Below, piece after piece: positions 8,867-16,261 of a stretch of 48,482 nt of DNA. The notes under the pieces are model-generated. The model was not told where the DNA came from. It was given only the letters and a program-made list of their open reading frames with translations, and ran no database searches. Position 1 is the stretch's first letter, and each line of letters opens with the position of its first letter. Source of the DNA: Myxococcota bacterium (lineage in GTDB: Bacteria > Myxococcota > JAJVIH01); NCBI GenBank assembly GCA_022072125.1, contig JAJVIH010000046.1:1-48482 (forward strand), read 5' to 3'. A program made the position numbers and the translations under genes.

Positions 8867-8896
8867 GGCCAGAAATCCTGAAAAAAACAATGCGGG

Positions 8897-8920
8897 GTTG
8901 TCCCGCCAATTGGGCGGGCA
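8897..8920. repeat. inverted repeat in the skp/gpsA divergent region
   Basis: CCCGCC (8901-8906) pairs with GGCGGG (8912-8917) around AATTG, and the arms can extend through TTG/CAA with one bulged T. It lies in the 248-bp region between the divergent starts of skp and gpsA, upstream of both. It could be an operator or a leader hairpin of skp; there is no direct evidence for either. Confidence 0.3.
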
Positions 8921-9063
8921 AGCTATCGGCGGGTCACCCCGCTGTCAACTGCGGAGGCGTTCCGGTGGAGCCTGGACGGCTATCTGGGTGAACGGATCCG
9001 CGTTCTGGCGTGGGGCGGCGGTGATTCGCGCGGTTTCCAGATTCCTCCGTCCGCCCCCCCTTG

Positions 9064-9091
9064 TTGCGGCGGACCGGGGAAGGCGTATAAC
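9064..9091 (+). promoter_or_regulatory. putative promoter for gpsA
   Basis: TTGCGG (9064-9069) and TATAAC (9086-9091) are separated by 16 bp. A start near 9098 gives a short leader containing GGAGG (9105-9109) before the ATG at 9115. Confidence 0.4.
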
Positions 9092-9114
9092 TCCGCATAT
9101 CCATGGAGGCGCCC

Positions 9115-10134
9115 ATGTCCACCGGAAATCAGGTCCTCAAGATTGGAGTCATCGGCGCGGGAAGCTGGGGAACAGCGCTCGCCAAACTGCTGGCGGACCA
9201 GGGACGCGATGTGCTGATCTGGTCCTACGAGGCCGAGGTGGCCCGCCAGATCAACGATTCCCACGAAAACCTGAAGTACCTGCCCGGCGTGCCCCTGCCC
9301 GCCAACCTGCGCGCCACCAACGACATCGAGGCCTGCGTCTACAAGGCGGACTGCATCCTGCAGGTCAACCCCTCCCACGTGGTGCGCAATGTCATGGGCG
9401 GCGTCGCCAAGCGGCTGCCCGACCACGCCCCCATCGTCTCCGCGTCCAAGGGAATTGAAAACGACTCCCTGATGACCATGTCGGAGGTGCTGGAGGATGT
9501 CCTGCCGGAACGGCTGCACCCCTACCTAGTCTACCTCTCCGGTCCCAGCTTCGCCCGCGAAGTGGCGGAGGGCATGCCGACCGCGGTGACCCTGGCCGCA
9601 CATATGGAGCGGGTGGCGAAGCGCGTGCAAGGGATCATCCACACACCGTTTTTCCGCACCTATATCAGCAACGACGTGGCGGGCGTGGAGGTGGCGGGCG
9701 CGTGCAAGAACGTCATCGCCATCGCCGCCGGCGCGGTGGACGGCATGGGCTTCGGCCACAACACCAAGGCCACGGTCATCACCCGCGGCATCGCGGAGAT
9801 CTCGCGGCTGGCGTCGGCCAAGGGGGCCAATCCGCTGACCCTGATGGGGTTGTCGGGGCTGGGCGATCTGGTGCTGACCTGCACCGGCCACCTGTCGCGC
9901 AACCGGGGCGTGGGCCAGCGCCTGGGCAAGGGCGACACCCTCGAACAGGTGCTGGGCGACATGACCATGGTGGCCGAGGGCGTGAAGAACGCCCGGTCGG
10001 TGCATGATCTGGCGGCGCGCCTGGGGGTGGAAATGCCGATTTCAGACGCCGTGTATTCGGTGATATACGAAAAGAAGGATATCCAGCAGGCGATCATTGA
10101 TTTGATGGCCCGTCAGATGAAACGAGAGCATTGA
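9115..10134 (+). CDS. gpsA: glycerol-3-phosphate dehydrogenase [NAD(P)+]
   Basis: Reduces dihydroxyacetone phosphate to sn-glycerol 3-phosphate, the backbone for phospholipid synthesis. The 339-residue length is normal. The N-terminal Rossmann motif is IGVIGAGSWGTALA; the middle shows SASKGIENDS and YLSGPSFAREVAEG; the catalytic-Lys region is VAGACKNVIAIAAGAVDGMGFGHNTKA; the C-terminal helical domain carries GLSGLGDLVLTCTGHLSRNR. The start at 9115 is preferred because GGAGG lies 5 bases upstream; an ATG at 9103 is in frame but has no such site and would cover the promoter. The stop (10132-10134) touches the next gene. Confidence 0.96.
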   Translation: MSTGNQVLKIGVIGAGSWGTALAKLLADQGRDVLIWSYEAEVARQINDSHENLKYLPGVPLPANLRATNDIEACVYKADCILQVNPSHVVRNVMGGVAKRLPDHAPIVSASKGIENDSLMTMSEVLEDVLPERLHPYLVYLSGPSFAREVAEGMPTAVTLAAHMERVAKRVQGIIHTPFFRTYISNDVAGVEVAGACKNVIAIAAGAVDGMGFGHNTKATVITRGIAEISRLASAKGANPLTLMGLSGLGDLVLTCTGHLSRNRGVGQRLGKGDTLEQVLGDMTMVAEGVKNARSVHDLAARLGVEMPISDAVYSVIYEKKDIQQAIIDLMARQMKREH

Positions 10135-10136
10135 TC

Positions 10137-11486
10137 ATGCAGCGCAGCATACCCGCCCTCACGGCAATCCTGATTCTGATCGCCGGCGCGGCCGCCGCGA
10201 AGCCACCGGCGCCGGCCGCCGCCACCGGAACGGAAACCGCCTCCCCCGCCGCCGGCGCGACCTCCGCCGCGAGCACGGCCCCGGCCGACATCAGCCTGAC
10301 CGCCGAGGAGCACCTGAGCCTGGGCGCCGCCGCCTTCCGCGTCAACGATTTCGACAAGGCGCTCTGGCATTTTGAAGAGGCCAACAAACAGTACCGGAAT
10401 TATCCGCCCGCGCTGATCCTGCGCGCCAACGCCCGCTTCGCCACCGGACAATTCGGCGGCGCGGGCGCCGACCTGACGCAAGCGATCGCCAGTTCGCCGA
10501 CCGCCATCCAGGAAATCCACAACGTCCGCGACATGTGGCGGGATTTCGAAACCTACCAGCGGCGCTTTGACGAACTGGGCCTGCGCGTCAACAACGGCGA
10601 GGCTTCCATGCAGGAGATCATCCTGTTCGGGTTTTATTACCAGGTGGGCGGATATCCCGGGGATGCGCGCAAGGTGCTGGAACAGCTCGACGCGCGGGGG
10701 CGCGAAGCGACCGCGGCCAAACGGGTGGCGGAATTCGAGCCCGATTACGCGGCCTGGATTGATTTGCCCGAGCCGCCGGAGGTGAAGCAGCCGAAACAAT
10801 CCCGGCGCAAGTCCTCCACTGGCGGCGGCGGGTGGATGCATCACGAGTACCGCTTCCGCGCGCCATCCGGTCCGCCTCCTCCCAGCATCCCTCCTCCTCC
10901 CAAGGTCATCCGTTTTCCCGACAACCGGGACAAGCGGCTGTTCACTCTCGGGTTTGATATTGGCGGCGGCTACGCAACCGGCAAGCTGGGCCGGTATTTG
11001 CGGGCGGGTCCGTTCACGCGCTTCTTCTTTGCTTTCCTGCCCGGGCGGTTCGAGGCCGATCTGTCCTTCGCCTTCCGCGGGCTGGACGCGCGCGACTATA
11101 TTTCCGCCGCGGGCAACAAGCTGGTTCCCTTTGCTTTCGTGAACGACAACTTCTTCGGCTTCAGCCTGGGGGTGGATGGCGCCTACCATTTCCTGCCGAA
11201 GAAGAGTGTTTTCGATCCCGCGCTGCGCCTCGGCTACGACGCCCATTTCATCCAGCTTGTGGACATGCGCGGGCGGCGTTTTCAGGAGCATCCCACCGAG
11301 TTGTTCGTGCGCGGCCATGGTCCCAAGGCGGCGGCGGACTTCAATTTTCCGATTCCCTTCATCATGACCGATTTCGTGCTGGGCCTGAGCACGAGCTATT
11401 CGGTCTTCATCGTGCAGGATGAAGCCGGCCGGAATTTCGACGGCGGCATCCTGGATGTGGCCATCCGCCTGGGTTTCCGTTTCTAA
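10137..11486 (+). CDS. exported TPR-like protein with C-terminal beta-barrel-like domain
   Basis: A 449-residue protein from the ATG at 10137, two bases after the gpsA stop. A TTG at 10131 overlapping that stop is an alternative. The signal peptide has hydrophobic residues 6-21 ending in AAAAK, followed by an Ala/Pro/Thr-rich linker to about 45. Residues ~50-215 read as helical repeats (HLSLGAAAFRVNDFDKALWHFEEA), like TPRs. A basic, Pro-rich linker (about 220-258) precedes a Gly/aromatic-rich, probably beta-stranded region (about 262-449) with alternating strands and a terminal Phe (LGFRF), the usual last residue recognised by the BAM machinery. I infer an outer-membrane barrel with a periplasmic TPR part. 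Function is unknown. Confidence 0.75.
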   Translation: MQRSIPALTAILILIAGAAAAKPPAPAAATGTETASPAAGATSAASTAPADISLTAEEHLSLGAAAFRVNDFDKALWHFEEANKQYRNYPPALILRANARFATGQFGGAGADLTQAIASSPTAIQEIHNVRDMWRDFETYQRRFDELGLRVNNGEASMQEIILFGFYYQVGGYPGDARKVLEQLDARGREATAAKRVAEFEPDYAAWIDLPEPPEVKQPKQSRRKSSTGGGGWMHHEYRFRAPSGPPPPSIPPPPKVIRFPDNRDKRLFTLGFDIGGGYATGKLGRYLRAGPFTRFFFAFLPGRFEADLSFAFRGLDARDYISAAGNKLVPFAFVNDNFFGFSLGVDGAYHFLPKKSVFDPALRLGYDAHFIQLVDMRGRRFQEHPTELFVRGHGPKAAADFNFPIPFIMTDFVLGLSTSYSVFIVQDEAGRNFDGGILDVAIRLGFRF

Positions 11487-11493
11487 CGGGCGC

Positions 11494-11518
11494 CGCGCCC
11501 CCGTTGAAAGCGGGCGCG
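11494..11518 (+). terminator. possible weak terminator hairpin
   Basis: CGCGCCC (11494-11500) can pair with GGGCGCG (11512-11518), starting 8 bp after the stop codon at 11486. There is no T-tract, so intrinsic termination is doubtful. Confidence 0.25.
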
Positions 11519-11572
11519 CGCTCGCCTCGTGACGCCTGTCACTGCGGAAGGGGCTGGAAATTCTTTATCTTT

Positions 11573-11601
11573 TTGACAAGGATGGGGGGCAGGGTTATCG
11601 A
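11573..11601 (+). promoter_or_regulatory. putative promoter for the PqqD/M50-like/cNMP-binding gene
   Basis: A consensus -35 TTGACA (11573-11578) is followed after 17 bp by TATCGA (11596-11601), a weak -10. It sits in the 153-bp gap before the gene at 11640, which has its own ribosome binding site (AAGGGGG). This suggests the 11640-14184 pair is transcribed separately from gpsA and the TPR gene. Confidence 0.4.
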
Positions 11602-11639
11602 GGATTCGACCCTTAACCTTCCCATTCAAGGGGGCGTTC

Positions 11640-13772
11640 ATGTCGGAACACCTGGAGGAATTCAAGCCCAAGCTGCGTCCCGGCATCCAGCAGATTCCAT
11701 TGCCCGAGGGCGCGGTCGCGATCAAGGAGCCCCGCAACGGCGTTTACTGCGAGGTGGAAGCGGACGAGGCGTTCCTGCTCGGGTTCATGGACGGCTCGCA
11801 TTCCGTGGGCGATCTGGCCCACCAGTACATGCAGAAGTTCGGCAAGATCAGCATCCGGAAAATCATGTCGCTGCTGGCCAACCTGGGGGATCGCCGCCTG
11901 CTGCTGAATCCGGATGAAGAACTCATCAAGCTCAATCTGCTCCATCCCGCTCCCCCGGAAAATATCTTCGGCAAAATCCTGCGCGTCCTGACCCGGCTGG
12001 AAATATATGACCCGGTCACCACCAGGCTGCTGCAAAAATTCATGCGTCCGGGCATGTGGATTGGCATGCTCGGCGTGCTGGGGCTCACGGTCGCCTACGC
12101 GGGGGGCCGCATTATCACCACGGGTCACCGCGAAGCGGGCGAGGCAGGACTGCGCAGCGCGCCCGAGAACCTGTTCAGCGTCAGCGGATCCTACATGATG
12201 GGCCTGATCGCCATGATCCTGGCGGTGATGTTCGTGCAATCCGTCCGGGAACTGGCCAAGGGTCTGGCCCTGGTGGAGCAGGGCGGGCAGATCCACGCGG
12301 CCGGTTTCTGCTTCACCGGATTCGTTCCTTTCCTGGGCGTTGATACGCGGGATGTGTTCATCACCGGCCGCCTGGGACGCCGCCAGCTCGCCCAGGTGGG
12401 AATCACGTCCTACGTCTTCACCAGCATTCTCGGCCTGATGTTCATGATGACCGCCGAAGACGACGGCTCCCATATTTTCTGGAGCCAGACCGCGCTGGTG
12501 TCCTTCATCGGACTGCTGCTGGCGATCTGCCCGTTTTTGGGCAAGAGCGATCTCTCCCTGATGATCGCGGAGATGCTTCCGGGGGTGAACTGGCAGGTCA
12601 ATTTCCGCAGCTACCTGCACAAGCGGCTGTTGTCCCGCTTCTTCAGGAAGGACCAGTTCGACAACGAGCAGGTTTACCTGGTGGCCGGCATTTACGGCCT
12701 GCTGTGGTTCATCGGCGCCCTGGTGATGCTGGCGATGGCGGCGGCCAACTACCTGGTCCGATTCTGGATTGATCGCGGCAGGGCGCCGGATGCGCAGGAC
12801 AACGCGGCCAATCTGATCCTGCTCGCCATGCTGTCGCTGACCATCCTGCTGGTGGCGCTCGCCTTCTTCTGGGAAGTGATGCGTCTGCTCACCGCCGGAA
12901 CCATGGAGAAACTCGACACCGCGCGCAGGACTGGCAAGGTGGCCTCCACCGCAGCCGTGGCGGGCGACGCCCAACTGGTCCAGGAACTGCGCAACATTCC
13001 CCTGTTCGCGGCGATGTCCAACGCGGACCTGACGCAACTCGCCCACGCGGTGGAACTGCGCACCTACAAGGCGGGCAACTACATCATCCGGCAGGGGGAT
13101 CAGGGCGACGAGTTCTACAGCATCCGGCGCGGGGCCGTGGAGGTGCGCATCACTTCCAATACCGGCCTGGAAGGCACGGTGGCCCGGCTCCAGCCAGGCG
13201 ACGGATTCGGAGAAATCGCCCTGCTGCAACAGGTTCCCCGCACCGCCAGCGTGCTGGCCACCGAGGATACAGAGGTCTTCGCCATGAAGCGCGACGATTT
13301 CATCGCCGCCTGCCAGAAGGCCAATCTGTCGCCGGACAAGGTGACCAGCCTGCTGCGCATGCTTCAGTATCTCAAGACGCTGGATTTCTTCCGCGACCTT
13401 TCCTCCGGGCAGTTGCTCAAGCTGGCCACGCAACTGCGGCCTGAAAGCGCCAACCCGGGTGATTATGTGATTCGCCAGGGGGAAATCGGCAATAAGTTCT
13501 ATTTGCTGCAAGGGGGAGAGGTGGACATCGCCATCGGCGATTCCCCGGCGAATGAAAAGGTGGTGGCCTCCCTCAAACCAGGCAGCTACTTCGGCGAGAT
13601 CGCCCTGCTCAAGAATATCCCCCGCACCGCCAACGTGAAGGCGAAGACGCCGGTGCAACTGCTTTCACTGACCAAGGAAGTGTTCCTGGACATCGTGGCG
13701 TCGAATTTCCTGATGTCCATGAACCTGGAACGCACCGGAGACCGGCGTCTCCAGATCAGCGCGCAGGAGTAG
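11640..13772 (+). CDS. membrane protein: PqqD-like, degenerate M50 protease and tandem cyclic-nucleotide-binding domains
   Basis: A 710-residue multidomain protein. Residues ~20-100 resemble a PqqD peptide-binding domain (A-F-L-L-G-F-M-D-G-S near 45-53). Residues ~135-415 hold about six membrane segments arranged like the M50 site-2-protease/peptide zinc metalloprotease family. At the position of the HExxH zinc motif the sequence reads RELAK (203-207), so both histidines are lost while Glu204 remains. The downstream Asp sites (D238 in DTRDVF, D304 in KSDLSLM) seem retained. Residues ~450-570 and ~580-695 are two cNMP-binding domains, each with an intact phosphate-binding cassette (FGEIALL at 523 and 651; PRTA at 533 and 661). 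I infer a non-catalytic membrane receptor or transporter gated by a cyclic nucleotide. It is 4 bp from the next gene. Confidence 0.82.
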   Translation: MSEHLEEFKPKLRPGIQQIPLPEGAVAIKEPRNGVYCEVEADEAFLLGFMDGSHSVGDLAHQYMQKFGKISIRKIMSLLANLGDRRLLLNPDEELIKLNLLHPAPPENIFGKILRVLTRLEIYDPVTTRLLQKFMRPGMWIGMLGVLGLTVAYAGGRIITTGHREAGEAGLRSAPENLFSVSGSYMMGLIAMILAVMFVQSVRELAKGLALVEQGGQIHAAGFCFTGFVPFLGVDTRDVFITGRLGRRQLAQVGITSYVFTSILGLMFMMTAEDDGSHIFWSQTALVSFIGLLLAICPFLGKSDLSLMIAEMLPGVNWQVNFRSYLHKRLLSRFFRKDQFDNEQVYLVAGIYGLLWFIGALVMLAMAAANYLVRFWIDRGRAPDAQDNAANLILLAMLSLTILLVALAFFWEVMRLLTAGTMEKLDTARRTGKVASTAAVAGDAQLVQELRNIPLFAAMSNADLTQLAHAVELRTYKAGNYIIRQGDQGDEFYSIRRGAVEVRITSNTGLEGTVARLQPGDGFGEIALLQQVPRTASVLATEDTEVFAMKRDDFIAACQKANLSPDKVTSLLRMLQYLKTLDFFRDLSSGQLLKLATQLRPESANPGDYVIRQGEIGNKFYLLQGGEVDIAIGDSPANEKVVASLKPGSYFGEIALLKNIPRTANVKAKTPVQLLSLTKEVFLDIVASNFLMSMNLERTGDRRLQISAQE

Positions 13773-13776
13773 TCCC

Positions 13777-14184
13777 ATGGGTATGATGACGAAAATCATC
13801 GCGGTGGTGGCTCTGGGAGCAGCAGGCGGCGGCGGCATGGACAAAATCAAGGGCGCGGTCGCCAAGGCCTCCAGCATTTTCGCGGCGGAAACCACAAAAA
13901 TCGAGTTGAATGAACAACTCCACCAGGTCCGCTCCTACCTCGCCGACAACAACATGCAGTACCCCTACAACTACGCCGATTTTCTGCGCAAGAATTTCGA
14001 CGCCAAGGGGGGGCGGGATCCCGCGGTGGACCAGTGGGGGAGCCCGTACCAGCTCGAACCCAATGACGAAGGGTTCAAGGTGCGATCCTGCGGCCCCGAC
14101 AAGCAATGCAATACGGACGACGACATCATGGTGGCGAACAGTTCGCTCGCCCGCATGAGACGCCAGGTCATCAACACCAACTGA
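13777..14184 (+). CDS. GspG-like pseudopilin-domain protein lacking a prepilin signal
   Basis: A 135-residue protein. The start at 13777 has AGGAG seven bases upstream. The C-terminal half has the hallmark order of type II secretion major pseudopilins: D-P-x-V-D-Q-W-G-S-P-Y (about 83-93), then a Gly/Cys turn and C-N-T-D-D-D-I (about 111-117), equivalent to the calcium-binding end of GspG. The N-terminus is different. There is no K/R-G-F-T-L-x-E prepilin cleavage site and no long hydrophobic helix, only a short apolar stretch (about 5-17) with a Gly run. Two cysteines (near 104 and 110) could pair. It is almost certainly co-expressed with the cNMP-binding membrane protein. Location and function are unknown; it may be a substrate or soluble partner of that protein. 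Confidence 0.7.
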   Translation: MGMMTKIIAVVALGAAGGGGMDKIKGAVAKASSIFAAETTKIELNEQLHQVRSYLADNNMQYPYNYADFLRKNFDAKGGRDPAVDQWGSPYQLEPNDEGFKVRSCGPDKQCNTDDDIMVANSSLARMRRQVINTN

Positions 14185-14518
14185 TCGGGGTGTGGACCGC
14201 CCGGAATCCTTGTTCATCCGGAACAATCACGCCGGCATCGCCGCGGGATGCGCGCAAACCCATCCCGGTCATGTTGCGACCCATTCCTCAACAAGAGCGT
14301 AACCTCACCCTGACCGGCGCCCGCGGTTTCACGGAGAGATTCCGGAACCTTCCGCCACACGGTTCCGGGCTTGCATCGCGGCGGTCCGCGTCATCCGGTT
14401 TCCCCGCCATCCAGACCCGCGGGGAAAAATCGCGCGCGGGCGTGAAACTCCCCGGGGACCGGGGTATGCTGTCACCCGGTTTACGGATCAACTCCTCCTC
14501 CGAATCCCAGGGAGCGCC
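14185..14518 (+). other. intergenic region, no gene seen
   Basis: 334 bp without a supportable gene. A small hairpin (TTGTTC at 14210-14215 with GAACAA at 14221-14226) follows the upstream gene but lacks a T-tract. I found no confident promoter for the response regulator at 14519. Confidence 0.4.
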
Positions 14519-15922
14519 ATGAACGGCAACAAGCGGGTACTGGTTATCGAGGACAATGACACGATGCGCGAAGGCATCGTGAAGACGCTGGAAAAAATGG
14601 ACCTTCAGGTGGTGGCGGCGCGCAGCGGCCGCGACGGCCTGGACGCCTGGCGCGCCAACCGCGCCGATGTGGTCATCACCGACTACAAGATGGAAGGCAT
14701 GGACGGGCTGGAGGTCATCCGCGCCGTGCGCGAACTGGACGACAGCGCCCTGATCATCATGATCACGGCCTTTGGCACCATCGAGACCGCTGTCAGCGCC
14801 ATGAAGGAAGGCGCCGCGGATTTCATCACCAAGCCGTTTCCGCCGGATGTGTTGCGGGTGCGGGTGCAGCGCGTGCTGGAGATGGGGGACATGCGCCGCG
14901 AGCAGGAGCGCCTGCGCGAAACCAACCGCATGCTCACGGCGGAGCACGCGGCCGAACGCGGTCTCGACGATGTTGTCGGCAAGTCGGAAAAAATGAACCG
15001 GGTCATGGAGACCGTGCGCAAGGTCGCCGGCGCCGATTCCAGCGTGCTGATCATGGGCGAATCGGGCACCGGCAAGGAACTGGTCGCCCACGCCGTACAC
15101 AAGCTGTCGCCGCGGGCCAATGGCCCGTTCATCCGCGTCAACTGCGGCGCCCTGACCGAAACCCTGCTGGAATCCGAACTCTTCGGTCATGAAAAAGGCT
15201 CGTTCACGGGCGCCATCAAGCGCAAGCTGGGGCGCTTTGAACTGGCCGACCGGGGCACCCTGTTCCTCGATGAAATCGGCGAGATATCGCCGGCCATGCA
15301 GGTCAAACTGCTGCGCGTGCTGCAGGAGCGGGAGTTTGAACGGGTTGGCGGCGAGGAGACCATCCGCGTGGACGCGCGCATCATCGCGGCCACCAACCGC
15401 GACCTGAAAAAAGAGGTGGAAGCCGGGAAATTCCGCGAGGACCTGTTTTACCGCCTGCATATCGTCCCCATCCGCCTGCCGCCGCTGCGCGAGCGCAAGG
15501 AGGATATCCCCCTGCTGGTCAACTATTTCATCACCCGGCTGCGCGAACGCACGCACAAGCAGATCGCGGGAATCTCACCCGAGGCGATGGCGCGGCTGCA
15601 GGATTACCACTGGCCCGGCAACGTCCGCGAGGTGCAGAATATCGTCGAGCACATGATGGTGTTCTGCGAAGGCGCGCGCATCGAAATCCGCGACCTGCCG
15701 CCCTTCATCCGGGGCGAGGAGACGGGCGGGGTCAAGGTCGAGGAGATGGTCAAGCTGGGCGAGGAGGACATTCCGCTGGATCGCATTCTGGAAGACCTGG
15801 AGCGCCAGCTCATTCTCAAGGCGTTTGAAAAAGCCCGGGGAGTCAAAACCGAGACCGCGCGCATCCTTGGCATCAAGCCCAGCGCCCTGTACTACAAACT
15901 GGAAAAGTACGGGATTATCTGA
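14519..15922 (+). CDS. sigma-54-dependent response regulator, NtrC family
   Basis: A 467-residue transcription activator with three domains. The receiver domain (1-120) has Asp10/11-type acidic residues (IEDND), phosphoacceptor Asp55 ([10 protein letters not shown]), Thr83 and Lys105 (FITKPF). The AAA+ sigma-54 activation domain (about 150-385) has Walker A GESGTGKE (180-187), the sigma-54 contact loop GSFTGA (227-232), Walker [11 protein letters not shown] near 250 and a WPGNVRE sensor near 366. The Fis-type helix-turn-helix is at the C-terminus (about 430-465; [15 protein letters not shown]). GSFTGA is a tolerated variant of GAFTGA. No sensor kinase lies in the window, so this is an orphan regulator; its targets are unknown. 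Confidence 0.93.
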   Translation: MNGNKRVLVIEDNDTMREGIVKTLEKMDLQVVAARSGRDGLDAWRANRADVVITDYKMEGMDGLEVIRAVRELDDSALIIMITAFGTIETAVSAMKEGAADFITKPFPPDVLRVRVQRVLEMGDMRREQERLRETNRMLTAEHAAERGLDDVVGKSEKMNRVMETVRKVAGADSSVLIMGESGTGKELVAHAVHKLSPRANGPFIRVNCGALTETLLESELFGHEKGSFTGAIKRKLGRFELADRGTLFLDEIGEISPAMQVKLLRVLQEREFERVGGEETIRVDARIIAATNRDLKKEVEAGKFREDLFYRLHIVPIRLPPLRERKEDIPLLVNYFITRLRERTHKQIAGISPEAMARLQDYHWPGNVREVQNIVEHMMVFCEGARIEIRDLPPFIRGEETGGVKVEEMVKLGEEDIPLDRILEDLERQLILKAFEKARGVKTETARILGIKPSALYYKLEKYGII

Positions 15923-16200
15923 CCGCCCGCGCTCAGACCATCACCATCCGCCGGCGGCGTGGTCCGTGAACGGTTCCGTCCGCAATCCGCCTGTATCAGC
16001 CCTTCGCGCCAATCGTTCGTGCATCGCATAGGCGAACCTCAATCCCGCGCCGATCTCCATCCCGCGCTTGAGGAAATCATCCCGTGTAATCGGGAGATCG
16101 CCGCCCCATTCCGCCGCGGGCCGCCGGCGGCGCGATTCAGACGGAATGGCGAAGATTGAAAACAGAGACGGGGAAAGACGGTTTCTTCACCTGGGGCGCA
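15923..16200. other. intergenic region, no gene seen
   Basis: Convergent gap between the response regulator and the large lipoprotein. I see short GC palindromes (such as CCGCCGGCGG near 15950) but no supportable gene or RNA. The terminator at the right end belongs to the minus-strand gene. Confidence 0.4.
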
Positions 16201-16240
16201 CAAAACAACAACCCCCGCGTGATTCCACGCGGGGGTTGTT
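16201..16240 (-). terminator. strong intrinsic terminator of the Cys-rich lipoprotein gene
   Basis: Fifteen-base arms (16207-16221 and 16226-16240) pair perfectly around a 4-nt loop. On the minus strand the hairpin is followed by GTTTTG. It begins 21 bp after the stop codon at 16262. It could also act weakly on transcripts from the left. Confidence 0.85.
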
Positions 16241-16261
16241 GGGGATTGAACGTGGACCGGA

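Noticed and set aside
5810-8881. 1023-codon open frame on the plus strand across the lipid A operon
   Set aside because: It is antisense to lpxI, lpxA, fabZ, lpxD and skp, which have clear family motifs. The His/Gln/Gly/Ala-rich translation is typical of a GC-driven shadow frame.
11613-13658. 681-codon minus-strand frame opposite the PqqD/M50-like/cNMP gene
   Set aside because: The plus-strand protein has ordered domains and a ribosome binding site; the antisense product is His/Gln/Gly-rich noise.
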